Source: Dehalococcoidia bacterium
Lineage (GTDB): Bacteria > Chloroflexota > Dehalococcoidia > UBA3495
Length of the DNA: 32,444 bases
NCBI GenBank assembly: GCA_028822675.1
Contig: JAPKDE010000007.1
Span: 1 to 32,444, forward strand
Reading direction: 5' to 3'
Shown: piece by piece, positions 31,033 to 32,444 of the stretch
Numbering within the stretch: position 1 is the stretch's first letter
Layout of the letters: each line of letters starts with the position of its first letter
Notes under the pieces: generated by a model
Databases searched by the model: none
What the model saw: only the letters and a program-made list of their open reading frames with translations
Told to the model about the DNA's origin: nothing
Position numbers and translations under genes: made by a program

Positions 31033-32319
31033 ATGCAACTTAGCAAATCAGAAGCACTATTCGCCGAGGCTCAGAAATACATCCCCGGCGGCGTTAACAG
31101 CCCGGTGCGGTCATTCAAGGCCGTCGGCGGCACTCCTCCTTTCATCGCCCGAGGAAAGGGAGCCCGAATCTGGGACGTGGACGGCAACGAATACCTAGAC
31201 TACCTGGGTTCTTGGGGACCGTTGCTATTGGGACACTCCCATCCTGCTGTTGTCGAAGTCCTGAAAAAGACTGCCGAGGGCGGGACCAGCTTCGGCGCTC
31301 CGGTGGAACAAGAAGTTGAACTGGCCAAGATGATCTGCACGGCGCTACCGTCGGTGGATTCAGTCCGTTTGGTCAGCTCTGGAACCGAGGCGTGCATGAG
31401 TGCCATCCGCCTGGCCCGCGCCTACACCGGCCGGGACAAAATCATCAAGTTCGCCGGCTGTTACCACGGTCACGCCGACGGACTGCTGGTTAAGGCAGGC
31501 TCCGGCGCATTGACCCACGGCGTACCCACCAGCGCCGGAGTTCCGGCTTCCTACGCCAGCGAGACCTTGGTGGCTGAATACAATGACATTGAGTCGGTAG
31601 AGAAATTCTTTGCCGCCAACCCTTCCGGCATCGCCGCCGTCATCACAGAGCCAGTGGCCGGAAACATGGGCGTGATCCCACCTGCACCGGGATTCTTGGA
31701 AGCCCTCAGAAAAGTCACCCAGGACAACGGCGCACTCTTGATATTTGATGAAGTCATCACCGGATTCAGGGTCGGCCCCAACGGCGCCCAGGGACTGTTC
31801 AACATCACGCCAGACATCACCACCATGGGCAAGATCATCGGCGGTGGACTCCCGGTGGGAGCCTACGGCGGACGGAAAGAGATCATGGAAATGGTTGCGC
31901 CTCTGGGCCCCATGTACCAAGCGGGTACACTTTCGGGCAACCCTTTGGCCGTCAGCGCCGGAATTGCAACGCTAAAAGAGCTGAACAAACCGGGCGTGTT
32001 CGAGCGTATAGACGACCTGGCAAAGCGGTTGACTGACGGGGTCACAGCAGCTTTCCAACAGGCTGAGATACCGTCAACGATCAACCGTGTCGGCTCCATG
32101 TTCACCGGGTTCTTCAATCCGGGACCAGTGGCCGGATTGGCCGATGCTGAGAATTCAGACACAGAAATGTATGGCCGCTACTTCCACGCCATGCAGGAAC
32201 AGGGCGTCTACATTGCCCCGTCCCAGTTCGAGGCTGGTTTCGTCTCCACTGCCCACACAGAGGCAGACATTGATGCCACCATCGCCAAAGTGACAGCAGC
32301 GCTAAGCAGTCTTAGTTAA
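31033..32319 (+). CDS. hemL: Glutamate-1-semialdehyde 2,1-aminomutase
   Basis: A 428-residue PLP enzyme converting glutamate-1-semialdehyde to 5-aminolevulinate. Motifs are [16 protein letters not shown] (18-33), [16 protein letters not shown] (115-130), [16 protein letters not shown] (143-158), [12 protein letters not shown] and the PLP-binding Lys267 in [27 protein letters not shown] is also typical. The ATG has AGGAAG upstream. It is the last gene of the operon, with a strong terminator after it. It implies the C5 pathway from glutamyl-tRNA, yet hemA is not here. Confidence 0.96.
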   Translation: MQLSKSEALFAEAQKYIPGGVNSPVRSFKAVGGTPPFIARGKGARIWDVDGNEYLDYLGSWGPLLLGHSHPAVVEVLKKTAEGGTSFGAPVEQEVELAKMICTALPSVDSVRLVSSGTEACMSAIRLARAYTGRDKIIKFAGCYHGHADGLLVKAGSGALTHGVPTSAGVPASYASETLVAEYNDIESVEKFFAANPSGIAAVITEPVAGNMGVIPPAPGFLEALRKVTQDNGALLIFDEVITGFRVGPNGAQGLFNITPDITTMGKIIGGGLPVGAYGGRKEIMEMVAPLGPMYQAGTLSGNPLAVSAGIATLKELNKPGVFERIDDLAKRLTDGVTAAFQQAEIPSTINRVGSMFTGFFNPGPVAGLADAENSDTEMYGRYFHAMQEQGVYIAPSQFEAGFVSTAHTEADIDATIAKVTAALSSLS

Positions 32320-32342
32320 GACGGCAATCAACTCAGAACGCA

Positions 32343-32376
32343 AAAAGGCCCTCCTTCCGCGGAAGGAGGGCCTTTT
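32343..32376. terminator. Strong bidirectional terminator after hemL
   Basis: A 34-base perfect palindrome: AAAAGGCCCTCCTTCC (32343-32358), GC, GGAAGGAGGGCCTTTT (32361-32376). A and T runs on both sides suit both the tetrapyrrole operon and the convergent gene at the right edge. Confidence 0.93.
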
Positions 32377-32399
32377 AATTGCCGTTATTAGTTGGCGGT

Positions 32400-32444
32400 T
32401 TAAGCGCCGTAGCGGGCAGCGGCGTTGGGGTCGCTGTACTCTAC
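32400..32444 (-). CDS. 3' end of an unidentified minus-strand gene (partial)
   Basis: On the minus strand an open frame enters from the right edge and ends at a TAA (32400-32402); the visible residues are VEYSDPNAAARYGA. The stop lies 24 bases from the terminator palindrome, as expected for a convergent gene. Fourteen residues are too few to name the product. Confidence 0.45.
   Translation of the reverse strand, partial: VEYSDPNAAARYGA

Noticed and set aside
25319..32319. Operon for heme d1 synthesis (NirDLGH type)
   Set aside because: No nirS, nirF, nirJ or nirE neighbours; the operon contains general early tetrapyrrole genes instead. Genome-wide data could reopen this.

Overview
The window looks like a chromosomal segment of an uncultured bacterium, most probably a Chloroflexota of the marine SAR202/Dehalococcoidia type. 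This is an inference from gene content: a fused siroheme decarboxylase in a tetrapyrrole operon, a CobA-HemD fusion, a CoxL-type molybdenum hydroxylase next to hydantoinase A/B genes, multi-rhodanese and sulfite-oxidase-type proteins, and many TTG/GTG starts. No phage, plasmid, CRISPR or transposase gene was seen.

Layout. 1-1.98 kb: a possible gene tail, then four tandem small cupin genes in two related pairs, closed by a bidirectional terminator. 2-5.7 kb: a DUF2851 protein (minus), a UlaG-like metallo-hydrolase (plus), and an MFS transporter gene broken by one in-frame TGA. 5.7-9.3 kb: a four-domain rhodanese (minus) divergent from a sulfite-oxidase-family molybdoenzyme, then a stand-alone Lrp ligand-binding domain and a palindromic intergenic repeat. 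9.5-13.2 kb: a three-subunit molybdenum hydroxylase operon (minus; FAD, 2Fe-2S, Mo). 13.4-17.3 kb: hydantoinase A/B genes reading the other way. 17.3-18.3 kb: a hicBA toxin-antitoxin cassette flanked by two diverged copies of the hyuB 3' end. 18.3-19.8 kb: an acyl-CoA synthetase gene with two in-frame TGA codons. 20-24.4 kb: a lipoprotein, tRNA-Ile(GAT), an MscS channel, a sirtuin and a protein-isoaspartate methyltransferase, all on the minus strand. 24.6-32.4 kb: an HTH regulator and a six-gene tetrapyrrole operon (ahbAB, sirC-like, hemC, cobA-hemD, hemB, hemL), closed by a strong terminator; a further minus-strand gene is cut by the right edge.

How the genes work together. The tetrapyrrole operon covers glutamate-1-semialdehyde to 5-aminolevulinate (HemL), porphobilinogen (HemB), hydroxymethylbilane (HemC), uroporphyrinogen III and precorrin-2 (CobA-HemD), sirohydrochlorin (SirC) and 12,18-didecarboxysiroheme (AhbAB). 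That is the siroheme-dependent heme route. hemA, a dedicated ferrochelatase and the late enzymes AhbC/AhbD are not in the window. The rhodanese and sulfite oxidase homologue suggest handling of reduced sulfur. The molybdenum hydroxylase and hydantoinase genes suggest catabolism of N-heterocyclic or lactam compounds.

The most unusual points are the hicBA cassette bounded by duplicated hyuB ends, the HicB protein with an extra N-terminal domain resembling the ScoMcrA head domain, and three gene interruptions in two genes that are all in-frame TGA, without frameshifts.
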